Source: UBA4416 sp043719555
GTDB lineage: Bacteria; Bacteroidota; Bacteroidia; B-17B0; Aurantibacillaceae
Assembly (NCBI GenBank): GCA_043719555.1
Contig: JAYSTR010000120.1
Coordinates: 29,391-93,390 of the forward strand
Direction: 5' to 3'
DNA length: 64,000 bases
Shown piece by piece: positions 8,801 through 16,405 of this stretch. Position 1 is the stretch's first letter. Every line of letters starts with the position of its first letter. A program made the position numbers and the translations under genes. The notes below the pieces were generated by a model, which was not told the DNA's origin, made no database searches, and saw only the letters and a list, made by a program, of their open reading frames with translations.

Positions 8801-10397
8801 ACCAACTGTTGTAACTTCACCTTCATCAACAAATAGTTGTATAGGAAATTCGGTTACACTTAATGCAAGTGGCGCAACAACTTATACGTGGAATCCTGGG
8901 GCTTTAACATCAGTTTCAGTTATAGTTACACCAACAGCAACAACCATTTATACTGTACAAGGTAAAACAGGAAGTTGTTCATCTACCAAAACAGTGATGG
9001 TTAATGTGGCTACAAACGTTGGGGGTTCAGCCTCGAGTAATACTATTTGTTCTGGAGCATCTTCAACATTATCTGCATCTGGATCTTCAAGTTATACCTG
9101 GATGCCAGGAGGAAGTAACTCGGCATCGATAACCGTTACACCAACAGCAACAACCATCTACACTGTGCAAGGACAAACAGGTAGTTGTTCATCATCTGCG
9201 CAAGTAACTGTAAATGTTTCACCAACATTACCTATTAATATTACTTCGATAAGTAATTCGGTCTGTATAGGCTCTAGTGCTGTATTAACCGCGAATGGCG
9301 CCTCTAATTATACATGGACGCCAAGCTCTAGTAATGCTACTTCTATAATTGTTACACCAACTACAGCTACAACTTATACATTACAAGGTAAAACAGGCAG
9401 CTGTAATGGTATAACACAAGCCACTATTTATGTAAACGCATTACCAATTATTAACGCGACTACATTATACAATAGTGTTTGTAGTGGAGCAAGTACGACA
9501 TTGAGTGCAACGGGAGCAAATTCCTACGTGTGGTCGCCAACAAATAGTTTAAACTCAACAACAGGTGCAAATGTTGTAGCAACACCTTTAAGTAATGCGA
9601 ATTATTCGGTTACCGGTACAGATATAAATGGTTGTGTCTCAAATACAATTTTACCAACTGTTACAATATATACGATGAATGCTATTACTACAGCAACTAA
9701 TGTAAATTGTAATGGTGCTTGTGATGGTAGTATAGAAATAACTCCAGTTGGTGGTATTTCACCGTTTAGTTATGCTATCTCTCAATTTGGCTTTGTAAAT
9801 TGTTCAACATCTAACTGCTTAGGTATGTGCCCTGGTATTTATGACACAGAGGTTACAGATGCTCATGGATGTGTAATAACAAGTAGTATTACAATTAATG
9901 AACCTGCTCAAATGCTAACAACAGTTACAGGTACCAATGCAACTTGTGGTGGATGTGCAGATGGTTCGGCTAATTTAATTATAACTGGTGGAGTAATCCC
10001 TTATCAATCATTTCTTTGGTCTAATGGTGCAACAACACCCGGTATAAATAATATACCTGTGGGATGTTATACAATTACTATTCGAGATTTTAATGGTTGT
10101 GAAGTTTCAGATTCTACCTGTATAGGATTTAGCACAGGGATAAATACACTTACAAAAGAAAATAGAATTTCGGTATTTCCAAATCCAACAAGCAGTGTAA
10201 TTACTGTTGAGATTTCTGATTCAAATAACCAACCTTTTTTTGAAGTGTATGATAAATTTGGAAAATTAGTGTTGAAGGAAGCTTTAATAAAAAACACATC
10301 AATAGTAAACGTATCGCATTTATCAGAAGGTGTTTATTTGTATAAAATTACGGACAGAAAATCTAGCATAAAAACAGGCAGACTAATGAAGCAATAA
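5838..10397 (+). CDS. T9SS-secreted surface protein with six tandem Ig-like repeats
   Basis: 1519 residues. Signal peptide ends near TKA (about residue 21). Residues up to about 780 parallel the whole front part of the preceding gene, including the EGFE/WYLSMDDISL module and the cysteine-spaced WFSFVAPSSG module. After that come six Ig-like repeats of about 70 residues, each with a C-x-G-x(1-4)-L start, a central YTW and a TYTVQGKTG-type end. They are followed by two SprB-like repeats (one starting VNCNGACDGS, the other with CGGCADGS) and a T9SS type A sorting domain at 1444-1519 (ISVFPNPTSS to GRLMKQ). It is probably exported by Sec, passed through T9SS and anchored or released at the surface. 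It looks like a stalk-like adhesin; no catalytic motif is visible. Confidence 0.85.
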   Translation: MKKLQKLSLIFALIFSLTTKAQVSAYAFTQNTGTYTAISSGTIVASATATTDIGSLDNAVFNLTTGSFPFTFMFNGVGYTGCNISSNGFITFGTTAPLTTNVLPLSSSAAYSGVISAWGGDLTSMYSVGTGSLSGEIRVEVVGIAPNREVVIQYKNWRPAYSTSQTNVYKLNFQIRLQETTNNVIIVYGPMGYVLGSAAITSARQIGLRGTTNTDFNNRTNTSTVKFINAISGTVNSATQTYSTTGTTPAMPIDGLIYKWTPSTACTGVPNAGTATSSTTLFCSAVTTTLNLTGSTSGVTGLNYLWYSSPNGSSWAAIPTATTMLSIQTITATTYFRCAVSCGSNTSTSTAIQITKQGVSASTVPYTEGFEGIINDNDLPNCSWAVSDPLVCLTNTTTGSNNRIPLSGSKFATFKFGTNITGDYFYTNAIQLTAGVKYLAETNYVTDGADGWNQFRILYGTTQTTTGLTSIAAVTGTLNNMTYNNLSGTFSVSTTGPYYLAFKAIGDASPNWYLSMDDISLTVAPVCTTTPLAGSILGPNLVNTNTPNSYTVSPSAGNVQWYKGFSVNGPWNAISGATNNPQNLSESSMGNVYYTVVAKSPGCLSDTANTPLLVNVMLLGDDVCSAIPLTMGASSVKYELSNATVETNEVSPIGTNCTSNTDWCNNNLDNTMWFSFVAPSSGNVSIQSPSFDTQLALWKTNTCNGLLSASTATLIAANDDDVSYSAHGGVQFSSYLTASCLTPGTTYYIQLDSDGAAPYTDSTKIIITDKGALNLAFTGLATSYCMPAATATLTPSLVGGIFTINTSTTAVTEFTPSVAGTYTITYTLGSCGSSSSVTIVKASPTLTLTGTSAPICFGSTATFTIAGASTYTWSPIGGNGTTASFSPTTSTNYTVTGTGTNTCKSKVIASVTVTSASTVSATASTATICSGASVTLTANGATSYTWNPAGSNATTILVTPSITTTYTLFGKTGTCTYSNQITINVNATPTVVTSPSSTNSCIGNSVTLNASGATTYTWNPGALTSVSVIVTPTATTIYTVQGKTGSCSSTKTVMVNVATNVGGSASSNTICSGASSTLSASGSSSYTWMPGGSNSASITVTPTATTIYTVQGQTGSCSSSAQVTVNVSPTLPINITSISNSVCIGSSAVLTANGASNYTWTPSSSNATSIIVTPTTATTYTLQGKTGSCNGITQATIYVNALPIINATTLYNSVCSGASTTLSATGANSYVWSPTNSLNSTTGANVVATPLSNANYSVTGTDINGCVSNTILPTVTIYTMNAITTATNVNCNGACDGSIEITPVGGISPFSYAISQFGFVNCSTSNCLGMCPGIYDTEVTDAHGCVITSSITINEPAQMLTTVTGTNATCGGCADGSANLIITGGVIPYQSFLWSNGATTPGINNIPVGCYTITIRDFNGCEVSDSTCIGFSTGINTLTKENRISVFPNPTSSVITVEISDSNNQPFFEVYDKFGKLVLKEALIKNTSIVNVSHLSEGVYLYKITDRKSSIKTGRLMKQ
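8355..9672 (+). repeat. Six tandem in-frame repeats of about 70 codons
   Basis: The units encode beta-sandwich domains and repeat about every 210-220 nt. Units 3 and 4 are nearly identical at DNA level over about 60 nt (starting near 8922 and 9132, offset exactly 210 nt), which suggests recent duplication or gene conversion within the array. Confidence 0.8.
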
Positions 10398-10414
10398 ACT
10401 AATAATAATCATAA

Positions 10415-10453
10415 AATAATCCCTCATAAACTGTGTTTGTGAGGGATTATTTA
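10415..10453 (+). terminator. Rho-independent terminator between the second T9SS paralogue and hemL
   Basis: Perfect 12-bp stem AATAATCCCTCA (10415-10426) with TGAGGGATTATT (10440-10451), 13-base loop. The T-tract after it is short. Confidence 0.8.
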
Positions 10454-10465
10454 TTTTGAAAAAAC

Positions 10466-10473
10466 TATCTTTG
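10466..10473 (+). promoter_or_regulatory. -7 promoter box for hemL
   Basis: TATCTTTG matches TAnnTTTG exactly and is followed by CA, as is common in this phylum. It lies after the terminator and before the ATG at 10492, so transcription would start around 10480. This rules out the in-frame TTG at 10456 as the start. No convincing -33 element at standard spacing. Confidence 0.6.
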
Positions 10474-10491
10474 CATCCTAAAATGTATCCT

Positions 10492-11769
10492 ATGCTAAAC
10501 ACAGAGTCAGCTAAATTATTTGAAAAAGCTAAAAATTATTTTCCAGGAGGAGTAAACTCTCCAGTACGTGCTTTTAGAAGCGTTGGAGGTACCCCCATTT
10601 TTATTGATAAAGGAAAAGGCTCGCACATTTGGGATGCAGACGGAAACGAATACATTGATTATTGTGCTAGTTGGGGACCATTAATTTTAGGACACGCGAA
10701 CGATAATGTGTTAAATGCTGTTGAGAAAACCATGCGTAATGGAACCTCATTTGGAGCTCCGACACGTTTAGAAAACGAATTAGCTGATTTAATTTTATCC
10801 AACAATCCTTATATCGAAAAAATTCGTTTTGTAAGTAGTGGAACAGAAGCTGTAATGAGTGCTATACGTTTGGCTCGTGGGTATACAGGAAGAAATAAAA
10901 TTTTAAAATTCGAAGGCTGTTATCACGGCCATTCAGATTCGTTATTAGTAAAAGCGGGTTCGGGTTTAGTAACCTTTGGTAATACATCATCGGCAGGAGT
11001 TCCAGAAAGTTTTGTTAAGGAAACAATCGTTGTATCCTTAAATAATAAAGAAGCAGTTGAACAAGCGTTTGCACAATTTAAAGATGAAATTGCTTGTGTT
11101 ATTATTGAGCCTATTCCTGCAAACAATGGTTTGTTGTTGCAATCAAAAGAATACTTACAATTTTTAAGAGATATATGTACAGCTAATAAAACTGTATTAT
11201 TATTTGATGAAGTAATAAGCGGCTTTAGAGTAGGTTTTACAGGCGCTGCAGGATATTACGACATTAAACCTGATATTATTACTTATGGTAAAATTATTGG
11301 TGGAGGATTTCCTGTTGGTGCTTATGGAGCAAGTAAGGAAATTATGTCAAATATTTCTCCCGAAGGAAATGTTTATCAAGCAGGGACTTTAAGCGGAAAT
11401 CCGGTGGCAATGACGGCTGGTATTGCTCAATTAACCGAATGCTTAAAGCCTAATTTTTATAAAGATTTAGAAGCGAAAACACAATCGTTAATAGCGGGTT
11501 TAACTAAAAACACGAAACATAATTTTACAATATTTAGTATAGGTTCCATTTTTTGGTTAGCCTTTACTGATAAAAAAACGATAGCTACTGCAGAGGAAAT
11601 TGATGCAGACAGTATGAAACATTTTAAAATTTTATACCATTCGTTGTTAAAGCAAGGTATTTATTCTGGCCCATCGGGTTACGAAGTTGGTTTTATGAGT
11701 GAAGCACATACTCAAGCAGATATTGATAAAACCATTGTAGCGTTTGAAAATGCCTTTAATGATTTATAA
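10492..11769 (+). CDS. hemL: Glutamate-1-semialdehyde 2,1-aminomutase
   Basis: 425 residues from ATG 10492, which begins MLNTESAKLFEKAKNYFPGG as HemL proteins usually do. The enzyme converts glutamate-1-semialdehyde to 5-aminolevulinate in C5-pathway tetrapyrrole synthesis, using PLP or PMP. Visible motifs: GGVNSPVRAF, SSGTEAVMSAIRLARGYTGR, CYHGHSD, DEVISGFRVG and the PLP lysine at residue 267 in ITYGKIIGGGFPVGAYG. An earlier in-frame TTG at 10456 would add 12 residues but precedes the likely transcription start. Length and motifs are complete. It stands between two terminators or promoters as a single gene. Identification is firm. Confidence 0.96.
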   Translation: MLNTESAKLFEKAKNYFPGGVNSPVRAFRSVGGTPIFIDKGKGSHIWDADGNEYIDYCASWGPLILGHANDNVLNAVEKTMRNGTSFGAPTRLENELADLILSNNPYIEKIRFVSSGTEAVMSAIRLARGYTGRNKILKFEGCYHGHSDSLLVKAGSGLVTFGNTSSAGVPESFVKETIVVSLNNKEAVEQAFAQFKDEIACVIIEPIPANNGLLLQSKEYLQFLRDICTANKTVLLFDEVISGFRVGFTGAAGYYDIKPDIITYGKIIGGGFPVGAYGASKEIMSNISPEGNVYQAGTLSGNPVAMTAGIAQLTECLKPNFYKDLEAKTQSLIAGLTKNTKHNFTIFSIGSIFWLAFTDKKTIATAEEIDADSMKHFKILYHSLLKQGIYSGPSGYEVGFMSEAHTQADIDKTIVAFENAFNDL

Positions 11770-11774
11770 TTAAG

Positions 11775-11782
11775 TATCTTTG
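11775..11782 (+). promoter_or_regulatory. Possible -7 box for the RNA helicase transcript
   Basis: TATCTTTG fits TAnnTTTG exactly, just after the hemL stop. It would give a leader of about 200 nt before the helicase gene. No -33 match at proper spacing, so this is tentative. Confidence 0.35.
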
Positions 11783-11824
11783 CAAAAGTTATTGTTAGTT
11801 TAATTCTAATTGAGATAAAAACGG

Positions 11825-11882
11825 AACGCTGATTACAAAGATTTAAATCGATTTAATCATAATTATCTGCGACATCTGCGTT
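11825..11882. repeat. Imperfect inverted repeat in the helicase leader
   Basis: AACGCTGAT (11825-11833) and ATCTGCGTT (11874-11882) are inverted copies (8 of 9). Between them lies AT-rich sequence with smaller pairings such as AAATCGATTT. It resembles short non-coding repeats scattered between genes in Bacteroidota, but could instead be a folded 5' leader of the helicase mRNA. It explains part of the 217-nt gap; the rest shows nothing recognisable. Confidence 0.45.
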
Positions 11883-11986
11883 CTATATCAAAAACAGAAA
11901 ACGACTTTCAGATAAATTATAAAAAATTTCTTTTCATACGGCCAATGATTTGAATACAAAATTAACGGTCGAATAAAAAAAGAAAC

Positions 11987-13426
11987 ATGTCATTCGAAAA
12001 ATTACATTTAATTGATCCCATCCTTAAGGCATTAAAATCTGAAGGATACACAACGCCTACACCCATTCAATCACAAACAATACCTTTAACCTTAAGTGGT
12101 AAAGATGTGTTGGGTGTGGCGCAAACAGGCACAGGTAAAACAGCCGCTTTTGCTATTCCTATTTTGCAATTATTATCGCAAGATAAAAATGCAGCACAAA
12201 GCAATAAACGTGTGGTGCGTAGTTTAATACTTACTCCAACACGTGAATTGGCTATACAAATTGAGGAGAGTTTTAAAAATTATGGCAAAAATTTAAACTT
12301 AAAAAGTAAAGTTATTTTTGGTGGTGTAAATCAAAGCGGACAAGTTGAAGCTTTGCGTAATGGTATAGATATTTTAATTGCAACTCCAGGTCGTTTATTA
12401 GACTTAATGAATCAGCGTCACGTGAATTTAAATACGGTTCAGTTTTTTGTGTTAGATGAGGCAGATCGTATGTTAGATATGGGTTTTGTAAATGATGTCA
12501 AAAAAATCATTGCTAAATTACCAGCTAAACGCCAATCGTTATTTTTCTCAGCAACTATGCCGCCAGTTATTGTACAATTAGCAGGAACTATTTTATCCAA
12601 CCCAACTCGAGTTGAGGTAACGCCTGCATCAAGTACAGCAAATACTATTAATCAAGTAATGTATTTTGTGGATAAAGGAAACAAAAATGGCTTATTAAAA
12701 GAAATTTTAAAAGATAAAAAAATTGAGCGTGTATTAGTATTTACACGTACTAAGCACGGTGCCGATAAAGTAGTGAAAGAGCTAGAAAAGGCAAACATTA
12801 CAGCACAAGCTATACATGGTAACAAATCGCAAAACAACCGACAAAACGCCTTAAATAGTTTTAAAGCAAAAAAAACACGAGTATTGGTGGCTACAGATAT
12901 TGCATCGCGTGGTATTGATATTGATGAGTTAACTCACGTAATTAATTATGAGTTACCCAACGAACCAGAATCTTATGTGCATCGTATTGGACGTACTGGT
13001 AGAGCAGGTGCAAGTGGCATCGCTATTGGGTTTTGTGACGTAGATGAAAAAGCATATTTAAAAGATATCCAAAAATTAATAGGTAAAGAAATTGAGGTTG
13101 TTGAAAATCATCCGTTTCCATTAATGAATAATACCCTATCTCCAAAAAAATCTCAGCAACAACGTCCACAACGTGGTTCTGGCGGAAGAAATAGCGGCCC
13201 TCGTCCTGAAAAAAGAGAATCATCATCAGGTGGAGGAAAACGTGAGTTTACTAAAAAGTTTAACAACGCTCGTGGCGAGAAAAAAGAAGCTTCTCCTAAA
13301 AAAGATTTTACACAAAAACCTACTCGTAACGAAGGACATAAAAATGAATCTGCTCCAAGTTTTGAGCAACCATTAAGACCCATACAACGTAGTCGTTTTG
13401 GTGGACAAAGAAAACCGAATAGTTAA
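11987..13426 (+). CDS. DEAD-box ATP-dependent RNA helicase, RhlE type
   Basis: 479 residues. Helicase core with Q motif near 23-30 (TPTPIQSQ), Walker A AQTGTGKT at 45-52, PTRELA at 84-89, TPGRLLD at 133-139, DEAD at 157-160, SAT at 188-190, ARGID-like ASRGIDID at 306-313 and HRIGRTGR at 332-339. From about residue 385 a 95-residue tail is rich in Lys, Arg, Gly, Ser and Gln, typical of RNA-binding tails in RhlE-like proteins. It unwinds or remodels RNA in ribosome assembly, mRNA decay or cold adaptation, acting in the cytoplasm. The long leader ahead of it would fit cold-regulated expression, but that is inference. RhlE is the closest subgroup; the exact role cannot be told. Confidence 0.93.
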   Translation: MSFEKLHLIDPILKALKSEGYTTPTPIQSQTIPLTLSGKDVLGVAQTGTGKTAAFAIPILQLLSQDKNAAQSNKRVVRSLILTPTRELAIQIEESFKNYGKNLNLKSKVIFGGVNQSGQVEALRNGIDILIATPGRLLDLMNQRHVNLNTVQFFVLDEADRMLDMGFVNDVKKIIAKLPAKRQSLFFSATMPPVIVQLAGTILSNPTRVEVTPASSTANTINQVMYFVDKGNKNGLLKEILKDKKIERVLVFTRTKHGADKVVKELEKANITAQAIHGNKSQNNRQNALNSFKAKKTRVLVATDIASRGIDIDELTHVINYELPNEPESYVHRIGRTGRAGASGIAIGFCDVDEKAYLKDIQKLIGKEIEVVENHPFPLMNNTLSPKKSQQQRPQRGSGGRNSGPRPEKRESSSGGGKREFTKKFNNARGEKKEASPKKDFTQKPTRNEGHKNESAPSFEQPLRPIQRSRFGGQRKPNS

Positions 13427-13445
13427 AAATTTATTTTAATAGTAT

Positions 13446-13485
13446 AAAACACCCGTCTGGTTTTAAAAGCTCGACGGGTGTTTTT
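13446..13485 (+). terminator. Rho-independent terminator after the RNA helicase
   Basis: Stem AAAACACCCGTC (13446-13457) with GACGGGTGTTTT (13473-13484), 15-base loop, continuing T-run. Confidence 0.88.
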
Positions 13486-13509
13486 GTTATAACCCGAACG
13501 GAATTTTAC

Positions 13510-13538
13510 TTGAAATTTATTCCCTATATTTAACCTTT
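13510..13538 (+). promoter_or_regulatory. Candidate promoter for purB
   Basis: TTG at 13510-13512, 18-nt spacer, TAACCTTT at 13531-13538, one mismatch from TAnnTTTG. The ATG follows at 13550, so the leader would be very short. Confidence 0.35.
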
Positions 13539-13549
13539 ATTTTTAAATT

Positions 13550-14905
13550 ATGGAATTAAACACTCTTACTGCTATATCGCCTGTTGATGGTCGTTACCGC
13601 AAAGTTACCAATGAATTAGCTGCTTACTTTTCGGAGTTTGGATTAATCCGTTACCGTGTGCAAGTTGAAATAGATTATTTTATTTTATTATCGCAACAAG
13701 GCTTAGCACAATTACCAAAATTAAATGATGTTCAAATTGAAAACTTAAAATTGGTTTACAAAAACTTTTCGTTTGCAGATGCTGAGGTTATTAAGGAAAC
13801 TGAAAAAACAACTAATCACGATGTTAAGGCCGTTGAGTATTTCATTAAAGAAAAATTACAACAACAAGGTTTAGAAAACTATTTGGAGTTTGTGCACTTT
13901 GGTTTAACCTCTCAGGATATTAATAACACTTCAATTCCTTTATCATTAAAGCAAGCTAACAATGCCGTTGTTATTCCTAATTTAAAATTAGTAACTGATA
14001 AATTAACAGCGCTTGCTAAGGAGTGGAAACACGTTTCGTTATTAGCACGCACGCACGGACAACCAGCATCGCCTACACGCTTAGGAAAAGAAATTTACGT
14101 GTTTGTTGAGCGTTTACAAGTACAAATTAATCAGTTAAATGCGATTCCCTTTTCAGCAAAGTTTGGTGGAGCTACAGGAAACTTTAATGCACACTATGTT
14201 GCGTACCCTAAAAACGATTGGATAAAATTCGGAAATGAGTTTGTAAATAACACCTTAGGTTTAAACCGTAGTCAGTTTACAACACAAATAGAGCACTATG
14301 ATAATATTGCAGCATACTGCGATGCCTTAAAACGTATCAACACTATCTTATTAGATTTATGTCGTGATATTTGGACATACGTGAGTATGGATTATTTTAA
14401 ACAAAAATTAAAAGCGGGAGAAATTGGTTCGTCTGCTATGCCTCATAAAGTAAACCCTATTGATTTTGAAAATGCTGAAGGTAATTTAGGAATGGCTAAT
14501 GCTATTTTAGAACACCTATCGGCTAAGCTTCCTTTATCACGTTTACAAAGAGATTTAACAGATAGCACGGTTTTAAGAAACTTAGGTGTACCTGTAGCAC
14601 ACATTTTAATTTCATACAAAAGTATTTTAAAAGGCTTGGATAAATTAATATTAAACGAAGAAATTTTTAATAGAGATTTAAAAAACAATTGGGCAGTAGT
14701 TGCCGAAGCTGTACAAACTATTTTACGCAGAGAAGGGTATCCGAAGCCTTACGAAGCCTTAAAAGATTTAACTCGTACCAATACACAAATTACTAAGGAC
14801 TCGATGCATACATTTATAAATAGTTTAAATGTAAGTAATGAAGTAAAAACTGAGTTATTACTAATTACACCACAAAACTTTGTAGGACAAAATCCTGAGT
14901 TTTAA
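13550..14905 (+). CDS. purB: Adenylosuccinate lyase
   Basis: 451 residues, close to the ~456 of the E. coli-type enzyme. It catalyses two fumarate-releasing steps: SAICAR to AICAR, and adenylosuccinate to AMP. Typical features: TAISPVDGRY at the N-terminus, TNHDVKAVEYF near 88-98, FVHFGLTSQDINNTS, ARTHGQPASPTRLGKE with catalytic His169, and the fumarase/aspartase-superfamily signature GSSAMPHKVNP at 293-303 with the catalytic serine loop. It is bracketed by a terminator upstream and an intergenic repeat downstream, so it is likely monocistronic. Firm call. Confidence 0.97.
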   Translation: MELNTLTAISPVDGRYRKVTNELAAYFSEFGLIRYRVQVEIDYFILLSQQGLAQLPKLNDVQIENLKLVYKNFSFADAEVIKETEKTTNHDVKAVEYFIKEKLQQQGLENYLEFVHFGLTSQDINNTSIPLSLKQANNAVVIPNLKLVTDKLTALAKEWKHVSLLARTHGQPASPTRLGKEIYVFVERLQVQINQLNAIPFSAKFGGATGNFNAHYVAYPKNDWIKFGNEFVNNTLGLNRSQFTTQIEHYDNIAAYCDALKRINTILLDLCRDIWTYVSMDYFKQKLKAGEIGSSAMPHKVNPIDFENAEGNLGMANAILEHLSAKLPLSRLQRDLTDSTVLRNLGVPVAHILISYKSILKGLDKLILNEEIFNRDLKNNWAVVAEAVQTILRREGYPKPYEALKDLTRTNTQITKDSMHTFINSLNVSNEVKTELLLITPQNFVGQNPEF

Positions 14906-14919
14906 TAAATTATTTAAAG

Positions 14920-15004
14920 CATCTCGACTAAGCTCGATGTGACACTTAGTATATAATTTAGTGTATGTCCGGTCGAATTGTCACACTGAGCGGAGTCGAA
15001 GTGC
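14920..15004. repeat. Intergenic inverted repeat (GCGGAGTCGAAGTG type)
   Basis: Arms at about 14920-14945 and 14978-15003 are inverted copies (roughly 19 of 26 positions). The right arm contains TGTCACACTGAGCGGAGTCG, a sequence I recall as a widespread intergenic repeat in Bacteroidota genomes. It could act as a hairpin terminator for purB or be a MITE-like element. It supplies an ATG at 14965 that would create a false N-terminal extension on the next gene. Confidence 0.65.
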
Positions 15005-15018
15005 GAGAAAAAAAGAAA

Positions 15019-15891
15019 ATGAAAGTAGCAGGCTTTACTATTATACGCAATGCATTAAAGTTCGACTATCCTGTGGTTGAAGCCATTACGTCTATACTGC
15101 CGATATGCGATGAATTTATAGTTGCTGTTGGTAATAGCGAAGATGAAACCTTGCAATTAATAAAAAGTATTAACTCTCATAAAATAAAAATTATTGAAAC
15201 CGTTTGGGATGACACCTTGCGTAAAGGCGGACAAGTTTTAGCGTTAGAAACCGACAAAGCTTTTAATGCAATTAGTGCGGATGTAGACTGGTGTTTTTAT
15301 ATACAAAGCGATGAGTGTATACACGAAATGCACTTACCCTCAATTAAAGAAGCGATGTTAAAGTATAAAGATGATAAACAGGTTGATGGTTTATTATTTA
15401 ATTACGTTCATTTTTATGGCACGTATAATTATGTTGGTAATTCTCGCAGATGGTATCGTAAAGAAATTCGTGTAATAAAAAACGATAAAAACTTTTGTTC
15501 GTATAAAGATGCGCAAGGATTTAGAAAACGAGATAATTCTAAATTAAACGTAAAACAAATAAATGCAGAGGTATATCATTATGGTTGGGTAAAGCCACCA
15601 AAGGCACAACAAGCTAAGCAAGAGCATTTTCATAAGATGTGGCACGATGATGAATGGATGAAAAAAAACATTGCAATCGTTGATGAATTTGATTATTCAC
15701 AAATAGATAGTTTAGTTGAATTTAAAGGGACGCATCCTGAGGTTTTTAAAAATAGAGTAAAAGCAGTTAACTGGAATTTTAAATTTGACAAAGCACAGAT
15801 AAAACTATCCTTAAAAGATAAAGTGTTGTTGACAATAGAAAAACAAACGGGCTACAAAATAGGGGAGTATAAAAACTACATCGTTATTTAG
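15019..15891 (+). CDS. Glycosyltransferase family 2-like protein
   Basis: 290 residues from ATG 15019. I chose this start because homologous proteins begin near KVAGFTIIRNALKFDYP, and the 18 upstream codons (MSGRIVTLSGVEVREKKK) are translated from the intergenic repeat. The fold is GT-A-like: FTIIRNA at the start, ICDEFIVAVGNSEDET, then DWCFYIQSDECIHE where a DxD-type Asp pair would bind nucleotide sugar and metal. The C-terminal half is rich in Trp, Lys and His. It probably transfers a sugar to a glycan or lipid on the cytoplasmic side. It is separated by 5 nt from the next acetyltransferase gene. Donor and acceptor are unknown. Confidence 0.82.
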   Translation: MKVAGFTIIRNALKFDYPVVEAITSILPICDEFIVAVGNSEDETLQLIKSINSHKIKIIETVWDDTLRKGGQVLALETDKAFNAISADVDWCFYIQSDECIHEMHLPSIKEAMLKYKDDKQVDGLLFNYVHFYGTYNYVGNSRRWYRKEIRVIKNDKNFCSYKDAQGFRKRDNSKLNVKQINAEVYHYGWVKPPKAQQAKQEHFHKMWHDDEWMKKNIAIVDEFDYSQIDSLVEFKGTHPEVFKNRVKAVNWNFKFDKAQIKLSLKDKVLLTIEKQTGYKIGEYKNYIVI

Positions 15892-15896
15892 TACCC

Positions 15897-16313
15897 ATGC
15901 ACATTGCTATTACCACAGTTCCCGAAAATAATTTTGAGTTTATAAAACATCACATCCAATTATTCGAATTAGATAATCGTGAATTAGATAATAACGAATT
16001 TTTAGTTGCTACATTTAATAACCACATTGTAGGTTTTGGCAGAATTAGAAATTACGAATTGTGTTGTGAGCTATGTTCGCTTGGTATTATAGAAACAGAA
16101 CGTTTAAAAGGCATAGGCAAACAGTTAGTTTTAGAACTCATAAAAAAAAATGATAAACCGTTATACTTAGTTTGCATCATTCCCGATTTTTTTAAGCCAC
16201 TAGGTTTTGTTGTAGTAAATGAATATCCCGTTGAGTTACATAACAAATTGAATTACTGCACCAGCGAATTATCAGTACCTGAGAACTATGTGGTAATGAA
16301 ATATACTAAATAA
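15897..16313 (+). CDS. GNAT family N-acetyltransferase
   Basis: 138 residues, single GNAT domain. The acetyl-CoA pyrophosphate loop is visible as ETERLKGIGKQL (Q/RxxGxG/A motif) after the strand LCSLGI, followed by LYLVCIIPDFFKPLGFVVV, the usual motif B with PLGF. The N-terminal strands (FLVATFNNHIVGFGRIR) also fit. It would transfer an acetyl group to an amine, either a small molecule or a protein terminus; the target cannot be inferred. It starts 5 nt after the glycosyltransferase stop, so the two are likely co-transcribed. Confidence 0.85.
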   Translation: MHIAITTVPENNFEFIKHHIQLFELDNRELDNNEFLVATFNNHIVGFGRIRNYELCCELCSLGIIETERLKGIGKQLVLELIKKNDKPLYLVCIIPDFFKPLGFVVVNEYPVELHNKLNYCTSELSVPENYVVMKYTK

Positions 16314-16405
16314 AAATGGTTCGTTTTATATAAACAATCAGTCGTTATATTTCAGCCAAATTATTTAAGTAACTTTAGACCCTCTATTGAAAAAAATATA
16401 ATTGT

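Noticed and set aside
8355..9672. CRISPR-like periodic repeat
   Set aside because: The repeats are ~210 nt, in frame and protein-coding, with no spacers.
10456..10491. TTG start giving hemL 12 extra residues
   Set aside because: It lies before the exact -7 promoter box at 10466-10473, and HemL homologues begin near MLNTxS.
13153..13383. Open frames on both strands over the helicase tail
   Set aside because: Shadows of the low-complexity basic tail of the helicase gene.
14965..15018. 18-residue N-terminal extension of the glycosyltransferase
   Set aside because: Encoded by an intergenic repeat; homologues start at the KVAGFTIIRN segment.
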